Shown piece by piece: positions 19,842 through 30,436 of a stretch of 36,707 nt of DNA. How positions within the stretch are numbered: the first letter of the stretch is position 1; every line of letters starts with the position of its first letter. This stretch comes from Betaproteobacteria bacterium. Its GTDB lineage: Bacteria; Pseudomonadota; Gammaproteobacteria; Burkholderiales; SG8-41. The stretch lies in NCBI GenBank assembly GCA_016868015.1, contig VGIF01000015.1, forward strand, positions 1-36,707. The letters are read 5' to 3'. The notes beneath the pieces were generated by a model, which had not been told where the DNA came from, did no database searches, and saw only the letters and a program-made list of their open reading frames with translations. Position numbers and translations under genes: made by a program.

Positions 19842-20759
19842 ATGATCCGGCAACGCACACTCAAAAACGTCATTCGTGCCACGGGCATCGGCTTGCACAC
19901 CGGGCACAAGGTCAGCATGACCTTGCGCCCGGCGGCGGCCGACACCGGCGTTGTTTTTCGGCGCGTGGACTTGACGCAGACGGTGGATATCAAGGTCGAT
20001 CCGTACGCGGTGGTGGATACGCGGCTCGCGACCTGCTTGGGCAAAGACGGCGCCACCGTCGGCACCGTCGAACACCTAATGTCGGCGTTGGCGGGCTTGG
20101 GGCTGGATAACGTTTACATCGATCTTTCGGCGCCGGAAGTGCCGATTATGGATGGCAGCGCCGGGCCGTTTGTTTTTTTGCTGCAATCTGCGGGCATCGA
20201 GGAACAAAAAGCCGCCAAGCGCTTTATTCGTATCCTGAAAACCGTGCACGCGCGCCAGGGCGACAAGTGGGTGAAGCTCGAACCGTATAACGGCTTCAAG
20301 GTCGATTTGTCGATCGAGTTTAACCACCCGGTGTTCGAACGTTCCGAACAAAAGGTGAGTTTTGATTTCGCCGACACCTCGTATATCAAAGAGGTGAGCC
20401 GCGCGCGCACCTTTGGTTTCGTACAGGATGTCGAAGCCATGCGCGCGCAAGGGCTGGCGATGGGCGGCAGCCTCGATAACGCCGTGGTGCTCGACGAGTA
20501 TCGCGTGTTAAACAGCGACGGGCTGCGCTACGACGACGAGTTCGTCAAACACAAAGCGCTGGATGCCATCGGCGATTTATACATTTTGGGCCACCCGTTG
20601 ATCGGTGCCTTTAGCGGCCACAAGTGCGGTCACGCGCTCAATAACCAATTGCTGCGTGCCTTGCTCGAAGACCAGGAGGCTTGGGCGTTTTGCAGTTTTG
20701 CCAAGGCCGACGAAGCGCCGCGCTTTATGGCGTGGCAACCGCAAGCTGCGGGCGCGTAG
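19842..20759 (+). CDS. lpxC: UDP-3-O-acyl-N-acetylglucosamine deacetylase LpxC
   Basis: [74 protein letters not shown]. Confidence 0.96.
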   Translation: MIRQRTLKNVIRATGIGLHTGHKVSMTLRPAAADTGVVFRRVDLTQTVDIKVDPYAVVDTRLATCLGKDGATVGTVEHLMSALAGLGLDNVYIDLSAPEVPIMDGSAGPFVFLLQSAGIEEQKAAKRFIRILKTVHARQGDKWVKLEPYNGFKVDLSIEFNHPVFERSEQKVSFDFADTSYIKEVSRARTFGFVQDVEAMRAQGLAMGGSLDNAVVLDEYRVLNSDGLRYDDEFVKHKALDAIGDLYILGHPLIGAFSGHKCGHALNNQLLRALLEDQEAWAFCSFAKADEAPRFMAWQPQAAGA

Positions 20760-20799
20760 TTTCGCGCTGACGCGTCCTTGCGCCCGCTGCGCGCGCTTT

Positions 20800-20820
20800 C
20801 CACGCTCCACGCTCCACGCT
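20800..20820. repeat. Short tandem repeat, 3 x CCACGCT
   Basis: ccacgct ccacgct ccacgct at 20800-20806, 20807-20813 and 20814-20820, between convergent lpxC and the DUF721 gene. Confidence 0.8.
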
Positions 20821-20853
20821 CACCCGTGCCGTGGTGCAACCCCGCTTGCCGCT

Positions 20854-21297
20854 TCATTTCGTGCGCCGGAGGACCAGGTTGGTGATCGCTGACTTAAGGT
20901 TTTGATCCTTCACCGCTTGCGCGAGATTCTTAAAATTTTCAATAGAATCAGAGGGTAATGTTTTTTTTGAGGGGTCAGCGGTTGCCTTTTGTGTGCGATC
21001 TTTTACTTGCACCACCACCCTGATTCCAGTAACCTCCGGTTCCAGTTTACGGAATACCGGCAGTAACCGTGGCAGCAGTTGCCGCAGCTTCGCCGCAGCG
21101 GATGCGTGTTCAGCCAATAAAAACAGCGTCCCTGCCTTGATGTAACCCACACGAGTCGCTTTGCTTAAATCGGCGAACTCGACCGGGGTATGGTCCACAA
21201 AAGCCTTTTGTAATGCCGCTTGTTTACCGGCTTTAGCGCGTACGGATTTCAGTTCCGCCGACCCGCTGAGCAGGTGTTGGATGTCAGTCAGTGGCAT
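20854..21297 (-). CDS. DUF721 / DciA-like protein (putative helicase-loading factor family)
   Basis: MPLTDIQHLLSGSAELKSVRAKAGKQAALQKAFVD...AGTLFLLAEHASAAAKLRQLLPRLL; size and lpxC/secA context typical of this family. Confidence 0.7.
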   Translation of the reverse strand: MPLTDIQHLLSGSAELKSVRAKAGKQAALQKAFVDHTPVEFADLSKATRVGYIKAGTLFLLAEHASAAAKLRQLLPRLLPVFRKLEPEVTGIRVVVQVKDRTQKATADPSKKTLPSDSIENFKNLAQAVKDQNLKSAITNLVLRRTK

Positions 21298-21320
21298 GTG
21301 AAGCCGTTGGGAGGTAAACG

Positions 21321-22232
21321 TTGAACATCATTTTGGTTTCCGGCCGTTCCACCAAGGCGCGCACCTTATCGCTCACCAAGCGGCATATCGCGGTTGCCGT
21401 CACGGCGGTGTTGCTGACGGTACTGGTGCTTGCGGGAACGCTCAATTTTCTGGTCCTGCGCTTTGCGCCGGCGCTGCCATACTTGCAAGACCATTTGTCC
21501 GCGATTCAGGAAACGCGCCTTGCGCAAAACGAATCCTACATGCGCGATCACCTAAACGCGATGGCCAAACGCCTGGGCGAAATGCAGGCTCAATTGCTGC
21601 GCTTGGATACCTTGGGGGAACGGCTCGCCAAGCTGGCGGGGGTGGGCACGCAGGATCTGCAATTTAGCGAACTGCCTGGGCGCGGCGGCGCGAAATCGGC
21701 GGTGCCGAGCCGCGATTTCACGTTTAGTGAACTTTCCCAACAGGTCGACGTGTTAACCCGCCAAGTGGACGAGCGTGGGGACAAGTTAGGCGCCCTGGAG
21801 TCGCTGCTGCGGCTGGAAAATGCCCGTAAAAAGCTGATTCCGACCATGTTGCCGGTGCTCAGCGGCCACTACAATTCGAACTTTGGCTGGCGCATTGATC
21901 CCTTTACCGGCCGCATGGCGCGGCATGACGGCATCGACTTTGCGGCCCCTCACGGCGCACCGATCTTGGCTGCTGCGGGCGGGGTTGTGGTGTTCGCCGA
22001 GTACCACGGCCAATATGGTAATATGGTGGAAATCGATCACGGAAATAATCTGATCACGCGATATGCTCATGCATCGCGCCTGCTGGTGAACGTGGGTGAC
22101 ATGGTGTTGCGCGGCGCGAAGATCGCGGAAATCGGAAGCACGGGCCGTTCCACGGGCGCGCATTTGCATTTTGAGGTATTGCAAAATGGCGTAGCCGTTG
22201 ATCCCGCGCACTTTTTGCGATTGCCGGGCTAA
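21321..22232 (+). CDS. M23 family metallopeptidase (murein hydrolase-like)
   Basis: N-terminal TM; NSNFGWRIDPFTGRMARHDGIDFAAPHGAPILAAAGGVVVFA...HLHFEVLQNG; TTG start with GGGAGG upstream. Confidence 0.92.
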   Translation: MNIILVSGRSTKARTLSLTKRHIAVAVTAVLLTVLVLAGTLNFLVLRFAPALPYLQDHLSAIQETRLAQNESYMRDHLNAMAKRLGEMQAQLLRLDTLGERLAKLAGVGTQDLQFSELPGRGGAKSAVPSRDFTFSELSQQVDVLTRQVDERGDKLGALESLLRLENARKKLIPTMLPVLSGHYNSNFGWRIDPFTGRMARHDGIDFAAPHGAPILAAAGGVVVFAEYHGQYGNMVEIDHGNNLITRYAHASRLLVNVGDMVLRGAKIAEIGSTGRSTGAHLHFEVLQNGVAVDPAHFLRLPG

Positions 22233-22291
22233 GGCCGCGATCGATTGGGAATCAGGGCTATCGATAAGTACCCAAGAGTACTGACACGCGA

Positions 22292-22320
22292 GGGGTGGGG
22301 GTTTCCCCGCCCCTTTTTTT
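22292..22320 (+). terminator. Rho-independent terminator after the M23 gene
   Basis: GGGGTGGGG-GTTT-CCCCGCCCC-TTTTTTT. Confidence 0.88.
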
Positions 22321-22378
22321 ATGGGTAGCGGTTGGGCGAGTCGGTTCGGAATGCACCGCGAAAGAATCAAGGCAGTTC

Positions 22379-25255
22379 ATGGTAACGGACATCTTTAAAA
22401 AAATTTTTGGCAGCCGCAACGACCGGTTGCTTAAACAGTATCGCCGTAAAGTCACCGCGATCAACGCGTTGGAGCCGACCATCTCCAAGCTGTCCGACGA
22501 CGAACTGCGCGAGAAGACGGTGGCCTTGCGCGAGCGAATCAAAACGCACCTGGCGAAGTATGAAAAACCCGAGGCCGGCGCCGACGAGGATAAAGATGCG
22601 GCCAAGGCCGCGGCGGACAAGGCGCTCGAAAATGCGCGCCGCGACATTCTCGAAGAATTGCTGCCCGAAGCGTTTGCCATGGTGCGCGAGGCGTCCAAGC
22701 GCGTGCTCAACATGCGCCACTTTGACGTGCAAATGCTGGGCGGCATCGCGCTGCATAACGGCAAGATCGCCGAAATGCGCACCGGCGAGGGCAAGACGCT
22801 GGTGGCGACGTTGCCCGCGTTTTTGAACGCGCTCGCGGGACGCGGCGTGCATATCGTGACGGTGAACGATTACCTCGCGCAGCGCGACGCCAACTGGATG
22901 GGCGCGATTTACCGCTTTCTCGGCTTGACCGTGGGCGTCAATTTGCCGTTTCACGATCTGTCGCCCGAGGATCGCCAGGCCGCCAAGCGTGAGGCGTACG
23001 GCTCGGACATCACCTACGGCACCAACAACGAATTCGGTTTTGATTACCTGCGCGATAACATGGTGTATCAATTGCCGGACAAGGTGCAGCGCGTGTTGGC
23101 GTATGCCATCGTCGACGAGGTGGACTCGATTCTGATCGACGAGGCGCGAACGCCGCTGATCATCTCCGGCCAGGCGGAAGACACCACCGATCTGTACGTC
23201 AAGATGAACACAATCGTGCCCAAGCTCACGCGCCAAAAAGAAGAAAAAGGCCCCGGCGACTACTGGGCCGATGAAAAAGCGCATCAAGTGTTGCTGTCGG
23301 AAGATGGGCACGAACACGCCGAAGCGCTGCTGGAGCAGGCCGGCATGCTGCCACCGAACAGCAGCCTGTACGATGCGGCGAATATCGCGCTCATGCACCA
23401 TCTGAATGCCGCGCTGCGCGCGCACGCGCTGTTTCACAAAGAACAGCAGTACGTGGTGCAAAACGGCGAGGTGATCATCGTCGACGAATTCACCGGGCGC
23501 TTGATGCAGGGCCGGCGCTGGTCGGAAGGCTTGCATCAGGCGGTGGAGGCGAAGGAAGGCGTGGAGATTCAAAAAGAAAACCAGACGCTGGCGACGATTA
23601 CCTTTCAAAACTACTTTCGCATGTACAAAAAGTTGGCGGGCATGACCGGTACCGCTGACACCGAGGCATACGAGTTCCAGCAAATTTATGGCCTGGAAAC
23701 GGTGATCATTCCCACGCACCACCCGATGATCCGCAAGGACACCAACGACTTGGTGTACCAATCGACCCCCGAAAAATACAAAGCGGTGATCGCCGACATC
23801 AAACAGTGCCACGCGCGCGGGCAGCCGGTGCTGGTGGGTACGACTTCGATTGAAACTTCCGAGTTGCTGGCGGGCTTGCTGCAAAAGGAGGGCGTGCCGC
23901 ACAACGTGTTGAACGCCAAACAGCACGAACGCGAGGCGGAAATCGTCATTCAGGCCGGGCAACCCAGGATGGTCACGATTGCCACCAACATGGCGGGCCG
24001 CGGCACCGACATCGTGCTGGGCGGCAACCCCAATCCGCAGATCGAACGCATCAAGGCCGATGAGGCGCTGGATGAACCCACCAAGCAGAAAAAAATAGAA
24101 GACATCCGCATCGAATGGCAAAAGCTGCACAACGAGGTGTTGGCCGCCGGTGGGCTGCATATCATCGGCACCGAGCGTCACGAGTCGCGGCGCATCGACA
24201 ATCAGTTGCGCGGCCGCGCGGGACGGCAGGGTGACCCGGGATCGAGCCGTTTTTATCTGTCGCTCGACGATTCGCTGATGCGCATATTCGCCGGCGACCG
24301 CGTCAAGGCGATCATGCAGCGCTTGAAAGTGCCCGAAGGCGAACCGATCGAGGCGCGCATCATCAACCGCTCGATCGAAAACGCGCAGCGCAAGGTGGAA
24401 GCACGCAACTTCGACATCCGCAAACATTTGCTCGAATACGACGACGTCGCCAACGACCAGCGCAAGGTGATTTACCAGCAGCGCGCCGATTTGCTCGATG
24501 CCAGCGATATGTCGGACACCATCACCGCGATGCGCGCGGACGTGCTGGCCAGATACGTCGAGCAGCATATTCCGGCGGGCAGTCTGGAAGAACAGTGGGA
24601 TGTTGCCGGCCTTGAGCGCGTGCTGGAGAGCGAGCTCAATTTACAGTTGCCGATCCGGGAATGGCTGAAGAACGAATCGGGGCTCGAGGAGGAAGCCTTG
24701 CGCGGGCGTATCGTCGAGGCGGCGCATCAGGCGTATCGGGACAAAACCGCACCGGTGGAGCAGGCGGCGATGCGCCACTATGAACGCGGCCTGCTGCTGC
24801 AAAGCCTGGATACGCATTGGCGCGAGCATTTGTCTTCACTCGACCATCTGCGCCAGGGCATACACCTGCGTTCGTATGCGCAGAAAAACCCGACACAGGA
24901 ATACAAGCGCGAGGCGTTCGAGCTGTTTTCGATGTTGCTCGACACCATCAAGTCCGAGGTCACGCGCACGCTGATGTTGATCAAAATCGCGAGCCCCGAG
25001 CAACTGCAAGCGGTGGACGAACATCGTGAACCGACCAACGTGCAATACCAGCACGCGGATTTCAGCGAAGCCGCCGCCGCGGCTGAAGCCGCGACGGCCG
25101 AGGCCGCGGCGCAACAGCCGCAGGGGCAAATGCGCCCGGCGCAGGCGCCCAAGGCGCAACCGTTCGTGCGCGCCGGTCAGAAGGTGGGCCGCAACGACCC
25201 GTGTCCCTGCGGTTCAGGCAAAAAATTCAAGCAATGCCACGGCAGACTGGCGTGA
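22379..25255 (+). CDS. secA: Preprotein translocase ATPase SecA
   Basis: [33 protein letters not shown]..., [33 protein letters not shown]-terminal [14 protein letters not shown] zinc motif. Confidence 0.97.
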   Translation: MVTDIFKKIFGSRNDRLLKQYRRKVTAINALEPTISKLSDDELREKTVALRERIKTHLAKYEKPEAGADEDKDAAKAAADKALENARRDILEELLPEAFAMVREASKRVLNMRHFDVQMLGGIALHNGKIAEMRTGEGKTLVATLPAFLNALAGRGVHIVTVNDYLAQRDANWMGAIYRFLGLTVGVNLPFHDLSPEDRQAAKREAYGSDITYGTNNEFGFDYLRDNMVYQLPDKVQRVLAYAIVDEVDSILIDEARTPLIISGQAEDTTDLYVKMNTIVPKLTRQKEEKGPGDYWADEKAHQVLLSEDGHEHAEALLEQAGMLPPNSSLYDAANIALMHHLNAALRAHALFHKEQQYVVQNGEVIIVDEFTGRLMQGRRWSEGLHQAVEAKEGVEIQKENQTLATITFQNYFRMYKKLAGMTGTADTEAYEFQQIYGLETVIIPTHHPMIRKDTNDLVYQSTPEKYKAVIADIKQCHARGQPVLVGTTSIETSELLAGLLQKEGVPHNVLNAKQHEREAEIVIQAGQPRMVTIATNMAGRGTDIVLGGNPNPQIERIKADEALDEPTKQKKIEDIRIEWQKLHNEVLAAGGLHIIGTERHESRRIDNQLRGRAGRQGDPGSSRFYLSLDDSLMRIFAGDRVKAIMQRLKVPEGEPIEARIINRSIENAQRKVEARNFDIRKHLLEYDDVANDQRKVIYQQRADLLDASDMSDTITAMRADVLARYVEQHIPAGSLEEQWDVAGLERVLESELNLQLPIREWLKNESGLEEEALRGRIVEAAHQAYRDKTAPVEQAAMRHYERGLLLQSLDTHWREHLSSLDHLRQGIHLRSYAQKNPTQEYKREAFELFSMLLDTIKSEVTRTLMLIKIASPEQLQAVDEHREPTNVQYQHADFSEAAAAAEAATAEAAAQQPQGQMRPAQAPKAQPFVRAGQKVGRNDPCPCGSGKKFKQCHGRLA

Positions 25256-25274
25256 TTTCTCGTAGGAGTTTTTT

Positions 25275-26504
25275 ATGGCCGTAAACCTTTTGCCGCCCGA
25301 TCCCGCGGCGATGTTGCCGGTGGCGGGCGTCACCCTCGGTTTCGCAGAAGCGGGCATCCGCAAAGCGGGGCGCCGCGATTTGATGCTGATGCAATTCGCG
25401 CCCGGCACGCGCGTCGCCGGCGTGTTCACCCAAAACAGCTTTGCCGCGGCGCCGGTGCTGGTGTGCCGCGAGCATTTGCGCGCGAACGTAGCCGTACGCG
25501 CCATCGTGGTCAATGCCGGCAATGCCAACTGCGGCACCGGCGAGCAGGGCCTGGCGGCGGCACGCGCGACTTGCAGCGCGGCCGCGCGCTTGGTGGGTTG
25601 CGATGCTAAAGCGGTGTTGCCGTTTTCCACCGGCATTATTCTCGAACATCTGCCGGTGAATCGCATCGAAGCGGCGCTGCCGGCCTGTGTGAAATCGCTC
25701 GCGCCCAATCACTGGGCCGACGCCGCGGCGGCGATCATGACCACCGACACCGTGCCCAAGGGTGCATCGACTGCTGCTACCATCGGCGGCAAACGCGTGC
25801 ACGTGACCGGCATCGCCAAGGGCGTGGGCATGCTGCAGCCGAACATGGCGACCATGCTCGCTTACGTTGCCACCGATGCCGCGATTGCACAGCCGCTCAT
25901 GCTGCGCTTGGTGAAAGAAGTCGCCGACCGTTCGTTTAATCGCGTCACGGTCGATGGCGATACCTCGACCAATGATTCGTTTGTGCTGATCGCCACCGCG
26001 CAAGCCGGCAATGCCGAAATCACCAGCGCCGATCATGCGGATTACGTCGCGCTGCGCGAGGCAGTGCTCAAGGTGGCCATACCGTTGGCGCAGGCCATCG
26101 CGCGCGACGGCGAGGGCGCCACCAAGTTCATCACCATCCGCGTTAGCGGCGCGCAAGACGATGCGCAAGCCGCGCGTGTCGCCAAGGCGATTGCCCATTC
26201 ACCGCTGGTGAAGACGGCGTTTTTCGCCTCCGATCCGAATTTGGGGCGGTTGATCATGGCGATCGGCAACGCGGGCGTGGCAGATCTCGATACCTCGCGC
26301 GTGTCGATTTGGCTGGGCGACGTGCGCGTGTTGAGCAACGGCGGGCGCGACGCGGCGTATCGCGAGGAAGACGGAGCGCGCGTGATGAAGCCCGCGGAGA
26401 TCGACATCCACGTTGCGTTGGGCCGCGGCAGCGCCGAGCAAACGGTGTGGACCTGCGATTTTTCCTACGACTACGTCAAAATCAATGCCGAATACCGTAC
26501 TTAA
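25275..26504 (+). CDS. argJ: Bifunctional glutamate N-acetyltransferase / amino-acid acetyltransferase ArgJ
   Basis: [80 protein letters not shown]. Confidence 0.95.
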   Translation: MAVNLLPPDPAAMLPVAGVTLGFAEAGIRKAGRRDLMLMQFAPGTRVAGVFTQNSFAAAPVLVCREHLRANVAVRAIVVNAGNANCGTGEQGLAAARATCSAAARLVGCDAKAVLPFSTGIILEHLPVNRIEAALPACVKSLAPNHWADAAAAIMTTDTVPKGASTAATIGGKRVHVTGIAKGVGMLQPNMATMLAYVATDAAIAQPLMLRLVKEVADRSFNRVTVDGDTSTNDSFVLIATAQAGNAEITSADHADYVALREAVLKVAIPLAQAIARDGEGATKFITIRVSGAQDDAQAARVAKAIAHSPLVKTAFFASDPNLGRLIMAIGNAGVADLDTSRVSIWLGDVRVLSNGGRDAAYREEDGARVMKPAEIDIHVALGRGSAEQTVWTCDFSYDYVKINAEYRT

Positions 26505-26531
26505 AAAATACAATAAAATCAAATACTTACG
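26503..26531 (+). promoter_or_regulatory. Candidate IHF-type site (dispersed AT-rich motif) between argJ and the ATPase gene
   Basis: AAAAAA-N8-AATCAAATACTTACG; 26511-26531 is identical to 7435-7455 in murF. Confidence 0.6.
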
Positions 26532-26557
26532 TCATTTCGCGGGATGCGGCTTGCAGC

Positions 26558-27457
26558 ATGAATGACACAATCAAATTGATCGGTCGCGCCGAGTCGTTGT
26601 TGCAGCGCCTGGAGCAGTTGTTGCCGCAAGCCGCCGCGCCGGTGGATTGGAAAGCCTCGATTGCGTTTCGCTGGCGCAAGACCAAGAATGGCTTAGGCGT
26701 GCTGCAGCCGGTCACGCAAGTGCACCGCATCCGGCTAAAGGATTTGCGCGGCATCGATGATCAAAAAGACCTGGTTGAACAAAACACGCGCCAGTTCGTA
26801 GCGGGCCATCCCGCGAACAACGTGTTACTGACCGGCGCGCGCGGTACCGGCAAATCGTCGCTGATCAAGGCGTTGCTCACCCAATACGCGCCGCGCGGTT
26901 TGCGCCTGATCGAGGTTGAAAAACAAGATCTCGTCGATCTGCCCGAAATCGTCGACCTCATTTGCAGCCGGCCCGAACGCTTTGTGTTGTACTGCGACGA
27001 TCTGTCGTTCGAAGCTGATGAACCGGGCTATAAAGCGTTAAAGGTAATCCTCGACGGCTCGGTGGCGGCGGCCTCCGAGAATTGCCTGATCTACGCCACG
27101 TCGAACCGCCGTCATCTGATGCCGGAGTTCATGGCGGAGAACCTCGAATACAAGCACCTTGGCGAGGAGATTCACCCCGGCGAAACTTCAGAAGAAAAAG
27201 TCTCGCTGTCGGAGCGCTTCGGCTTGTGGGTGTCGTTTTATCCGTTTGATCAGGACGAATACTTGAACATCGTCGCGGTGTGGCTCGAACACTTCAGCGT
27301 TAAAGGCGCCGGCACCGACGAGGTCAAACACGCGGCGCTGCAATGGTCGCTGCAGCGCGGCTCGCGCAGCGGGCGTGTCGCCTGGCAGTTCGCGCGCGAC
27401 TGGGCCGGTAAAAAAAGAATGCAGGCACGGCGCGCGGCCAGCGGCAAGCGCAAGTAA
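26558..27457 (+). CDS. ATP-binding protein, DUF815-type AAA family
   Basis: NNVLLTGARGTGKSSLIKALLTQY (Walker A), FVLYCDDLSFE (Walker B-like), IYATSNRRHLMPEFMAEN. Start at 26558. Confidence 0.85.
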   Translation: MNDTIKLIGRAESLLQRLEQLLPQAAAPVDWKASIAFRWRKTKNGLGVLQPVTQVHRIRLKDLRGIDDQKDLVEQNTRQFVAGHPANNVLLTGARGTGKSSLIKALLTQYAPRGLRLIEVEKQDLVDLPEIVDLICSRPERFVLYCDDLSFEADEPGYKALKVILDGSVAAASENCLIYATSNRRHLMPEFMAENLEYKHLGEEIHPGETSEEKVSLSERFGLWVSFYPFDQDEYLNIVAVWLEHFSVKGAGTDEVKHAALQWSLQRGSRSGRVAWQFARDWAGKKRMQARRAASGKRK

Positions 27458-27482
27458 CCGCGCCGCGCCGCGAATTACCGTT

Positions 27483-28424
27483 GTGAAAACCCGAAAGCGT
27501 ATCGAGGTGGCCGCGGCGGTGGTTTACGACGCGGGCGGCCGGTTTTTGCTGGCGCAGCGACCGCCGGGCAAGGCGTTCGAAGGCTATTGGGAATTTCCCG
27601 GCGGTAAAGTCGAGCCGGGCGAATCGGCGGCGGCGGCGATCTGCCGTGAATTGCACGAAGAGCTCGGCATCGACGCCGATGCGGCGTGCCCGTGGCTCAC
27701 CCGCGATTTCGAATATCCGCACGCCTCGGTGCGGTTGCGTTTTTTTCGCATTTACCAATGGCGCGGCGAGCCGCACGGGCGCGAAGGCCAACGCTTTACC
27801 TGGCAAACCGCCACGCAACTTGACGTCGCACCGATGTTGCCGGCCAATGAGCCTATCCTGCGCGCGCTCGAACTGCCCGACGTGTATGGCATCACCCAAG
27901 CCGAGGCCTTGGGCGCCGATGTGTTCTTGCAAAAGCTCAACGCCGCACTCGACAGCGGATTAAAGCTCATCCAGGTGCGCGAAAAAAACATGCCCGCGCC
28001 GCAATTGCGCGCGTTCGCGGCGCAGGTGGTGGCGGCGGCGCATCGGCACGGTGCGCGCGTGTTGATCAACAGCGATGTCGGGCTCGCGCGCGATATCGGC
28101 GCAGACGGCGTGCATTTGACGTCGCTGCAACTGCGCGCGTTGACCGCGCGGCCCGCGTGCAATTGGGTTGCCGCGTCGTGTCACACGCAAGCGGAAATTG
28201 AGGCGGCATCAAACATCGGAGCGGATTTCGCCGTGCTGGGCCCGGTGATGGCGACACCCACGCATCCCGGCGCGCCGATCTTGGGTTGGCGTGGATTTCA
28301 ACAAGCGGTGGCGGACACGCGTATTCCAGTGTACGCGCTGGGTGGCATGCGGCACGCGCATCTCGATGAGGCGCGCGGCGCGGGCGCGCACGGGATTTCA
28401 ATGCTGCGCGGCGCCTGGGCCTAG
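27483..28424 (+). CDS. Nudix hydrolase (MutT-like) fused to a thiamine-phosphate-synthase-like (ThiE/TenI) domain
   Basis: N-terminal [28 protein letters not shown] (Nudix box); C-terminal [18 protein letters not shown]...[19 protein letters not shown]...[21 protein letters not shown]. Confidence 0.9.
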   Translation: MKTRKRIEVAAAVVYDAGGRFLLAQRPPGKAFEGYWEFPGGKVEPGESAAAAICRELHEELGIDADAACPWLTRDFEYPHASVRLRFFRIYQWRGEPHGREGQRFTWQTATQLDVAPMLPANEPILRALELPDVYGITQAEALGADVFLQKLNAALDSGLKLIQVREKNMPAPQLRAFAAQVVAAAHRHGARVLINSDVGLARDIGADGVHLTSLQLRALTARPACNWVAASCHTQAEIEAASNIGADFAVLGPVMATPTHPGAPILGWRGFQQAVADTRIPVYALGGMRHAHLDEARGAGAHGISMLRGAWA

Positions 28425-28624
28425 TTCAGCTTGCCGTCGTCCGCCGGAAATTCCGCGTCATCGACGTCGTCGTACTCGACTACCGGTATGCGATAAGACT
28501 CGCTCGCCCACGCGCCCAAATCCATGGTCTTGCAATGCTCGGAGCAAAACGGGCGCCACGGGTTGTCGCTGCGCCACACCACCTTGTTGCCGCACCGCGG
28601 GCAATTCACCGAGCGCTGGGCCAT
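28421..28624 (-). CDS. yacG: DNA gyrase inhibitor YacG
   Basis: [42 protein letters not shown]: four-Cys zinc motif. Confidence 0.93.
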   Translation of the reverse strand: MAQRSVNCPRCGNKVVWRSDNPWRPFCSEHCKTMDLGAWASESYRIPVVEYDDVDDAEFPADDGKLN

Positions 28625-28636
28625 AGAGGTAGCGCG

Positions 28637-29392
28637 CTACAGGTTACAGAAAGTCAGTTCGAATTCGACGTCGGTATCGACCACCTTGGGCCGCTGTCCG
28701 CCGTCGGCGCTGGTGAAGCGGATATTGAGCGCGTACTTGTTGGCGCTGATTTCCGGCACGCACTGATAATTGCGCGATAAGCGTATGCGCAGCATTTGCG
28801 CGACCCGCCCCGCCATCATTTGCTGATACAAACCCTGGCGCGCCACCAGCGTGGTGCTCTTGCTGCTTTCGCGCAACAGCCGTAACACGACCACCACCGC
28901 TTCACGGATCGGCGTAAACGGCATCAGCCATTGCTGTAAATCGTGGCGGCGCTGTTCGCTGTTTTGCTGCAGCCAGAAGTGATAACTCGGCAAATCGAAT
29001 TCGCACACGCCGCCGGGGATGCTGGTGCGCTGTTTGATGCTCATCAACCAGTCGTTGTCGCGCAACTCCTGACCGACTTTGCCGGACGCCTGAAACAGTT
29101 GCGACGACGATTGATCAACCCTGGCCAAGATGTCGTTTAACGCAGCTTCCGACACATCCGGATTCTCGCGCAGCGATTCGAGCACGTGTTTTTGACGTTC
29201 GAGCTCTTGCAACAAATCCGATTTCAGATCGGCGCGGCTGGCGACTTCCAAAATCTCAAATACGGAAACCAGCGCCGCGTGATGTTCGTGCGCGTCCGGC
29301 TTGGCGAGGAAATATTCGACACGCTCGTACAAGTCCTCAAAGCGCAACAGCGTTCGTACGCGCTCGCTAAGCGGATACTCGTAGCTGATCAC
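28637..29392 (-). CDS. zapD: Cell division protein ZapD
   Basis: MISYEYPLSERVRTLLRFEDLYERVEYFL...; located next to yacG. Confidence 0.92.
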   Translation of the reverse strand: MISYEYPLSERVRTLLRFEDLYERVEYFLAKPDAHEHHAALVSVFEILEVASRADLKSDLLQELERQKHVLESLRENPDVSEAALNDILARVDQSSSQLFQASGKVGQELRDNDWLMSIKQRTSIPGGVCEFDLPSYHFWLQQNSEQRRHDLQQWLMPFTPIREAVVVVLRLLRESSKSTTLVARQGLYQQMMAGRVAQMLRIRLSRNYQCVPEISANKYALNIRFTSADGGQRPKVVDTDVEFELTFCNL

Positions 29393-29507
29393 AAGACGCC
29401 CGTGCCCGTTGCCGTTGAGAATGCGGGCAAGTATTCCCTAAAACGCCGGAAAAAGAAAGGGTTTGGCGCGTGCGCTGGGGCGCGCCATCGGCGCGGGCAG
29501 ACGAGCG

Positions 29508-30377
29508 CTAGAAGAGATTGAGATACTGGCGATTGATCGCCTGGCCGTGGAGCAGCGCAATCACGCCGGCGATCGCGAGATAAGGTCCGAAGGGTATCGG
29601 CGTCTCGCGGCCATGGCGCGCGAACACCATCATCGGGATGCCGATCACCGCGCCGACCACCGATGACAACAAAATAACCAGCGGCAGCATTTGCCAGCCA
29701 AGCCAGGCGCCGATCCCCGCCAGCAGCTTAAAGTCGCCGTAGCCCATGCCTTCCTTGCCGGTCAGCAGTTTAAACAACCAGTAGACCGACCATAGCGCGA
29801 GGTAACCGGCCGCCGCGCCGATCACGGCCGAGGTCAAATCGGTGTGCGTGCCGGCAACGTTGAACAACAGTCCCGCCCACAACAGCGGCAAGGTGATGTC
29901 GTCGGGCAGATAAAACGTGTCCAGATCGATGAACGTCAGCGCGATCATCGCAAAAACAAACAACAAGGCGCTGACACCGGCGAGCGTGGCGCCGAAGCGC
30001 CAAATCGCGTACCCGGCCAGCAAGCCAGTGATGAGTTCCACCATCGGGTAACGCGGCGAGATGCGGGTTTTGCAATTGGCGCATTTGCCGCCCAGCGCCA
30101 AATAACTGACGACCGGGATGTTTTGCAAGGCGCTGATGGGTTGCGCGCACGAGGGGCAACGGGAGCGCGGCACCAGCAGGTTGTAACGTTCAACGGGCGC
30201 CGGGCTTGTACCGGCCGGACTACCGCCCGCGTTGAGCTCGGCGCATTCGGTCTGCCATTGCCGTTCCATCATTTTGGGCAAGCGGTGGATGACGACGTTC
30301 AGAAAACTGCCCACGGCAAGGCCGAACAACACGGCTAGCGCGACGGCGATCAGCGGGACGGCGAGGGCGCTTAGCAA
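29508..30377 (-). CDS. pilD: Type IV prepilin peptidase PilD
   Basis: GLAVGSFLNVVIHRLPKMME, CPSC...CANC cysteines, FIDLDTFYLPDDITLPLLWAGL, GYGDFKLLAGIGAWLGWQ. Confidence 0.94.
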   Translation of the reverse strand: MLSALAVPLIAVALAVLFGLAVGSFLNVVIHRLPKMMERQWQTECAELNAGGSPAGTSPAPVERYNLLVPRSRCPSCAQPISALQNIPVVSYLALGGKCANCKTRISPRYPMVELITGLLAGYAIWRFGATLAGVSALLFVFAMIALTFIDLDTFYLPDDITLPLLWAGLLFNVAGTHTDLTSAVIGAAAGYLALWSVYWLFKLLTGKEGMGYGDFKLLAGIGAWLGWQMLPLVILLSSVVGAVIGIPMMVFARHGRETPIPFGPYLAIAGVIALLHGQAINRQYLNLF

Positions 30378-30436
30378 CGGCCTCTCCTGGCTTGCGCAAT
30401 CAACGGTATTTTTCCGGGCGCCGGCGTCGTGGCGGG

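Noticed and set aside
20940-20960. caatagaatcagagggtaatg in the DUF721 gene, similar to the dispersed motif
   Set aside because: Only about 14/21 matches, core TTR mismatched; not counted as a copy.
22367-24568. 733-aa minus-strand ORF antisense to secA
   Set aside because: Shadow ORF of a GC-rich coding gene; the translation has no recognisable domain and SecA on the plus strand is unambiguous.
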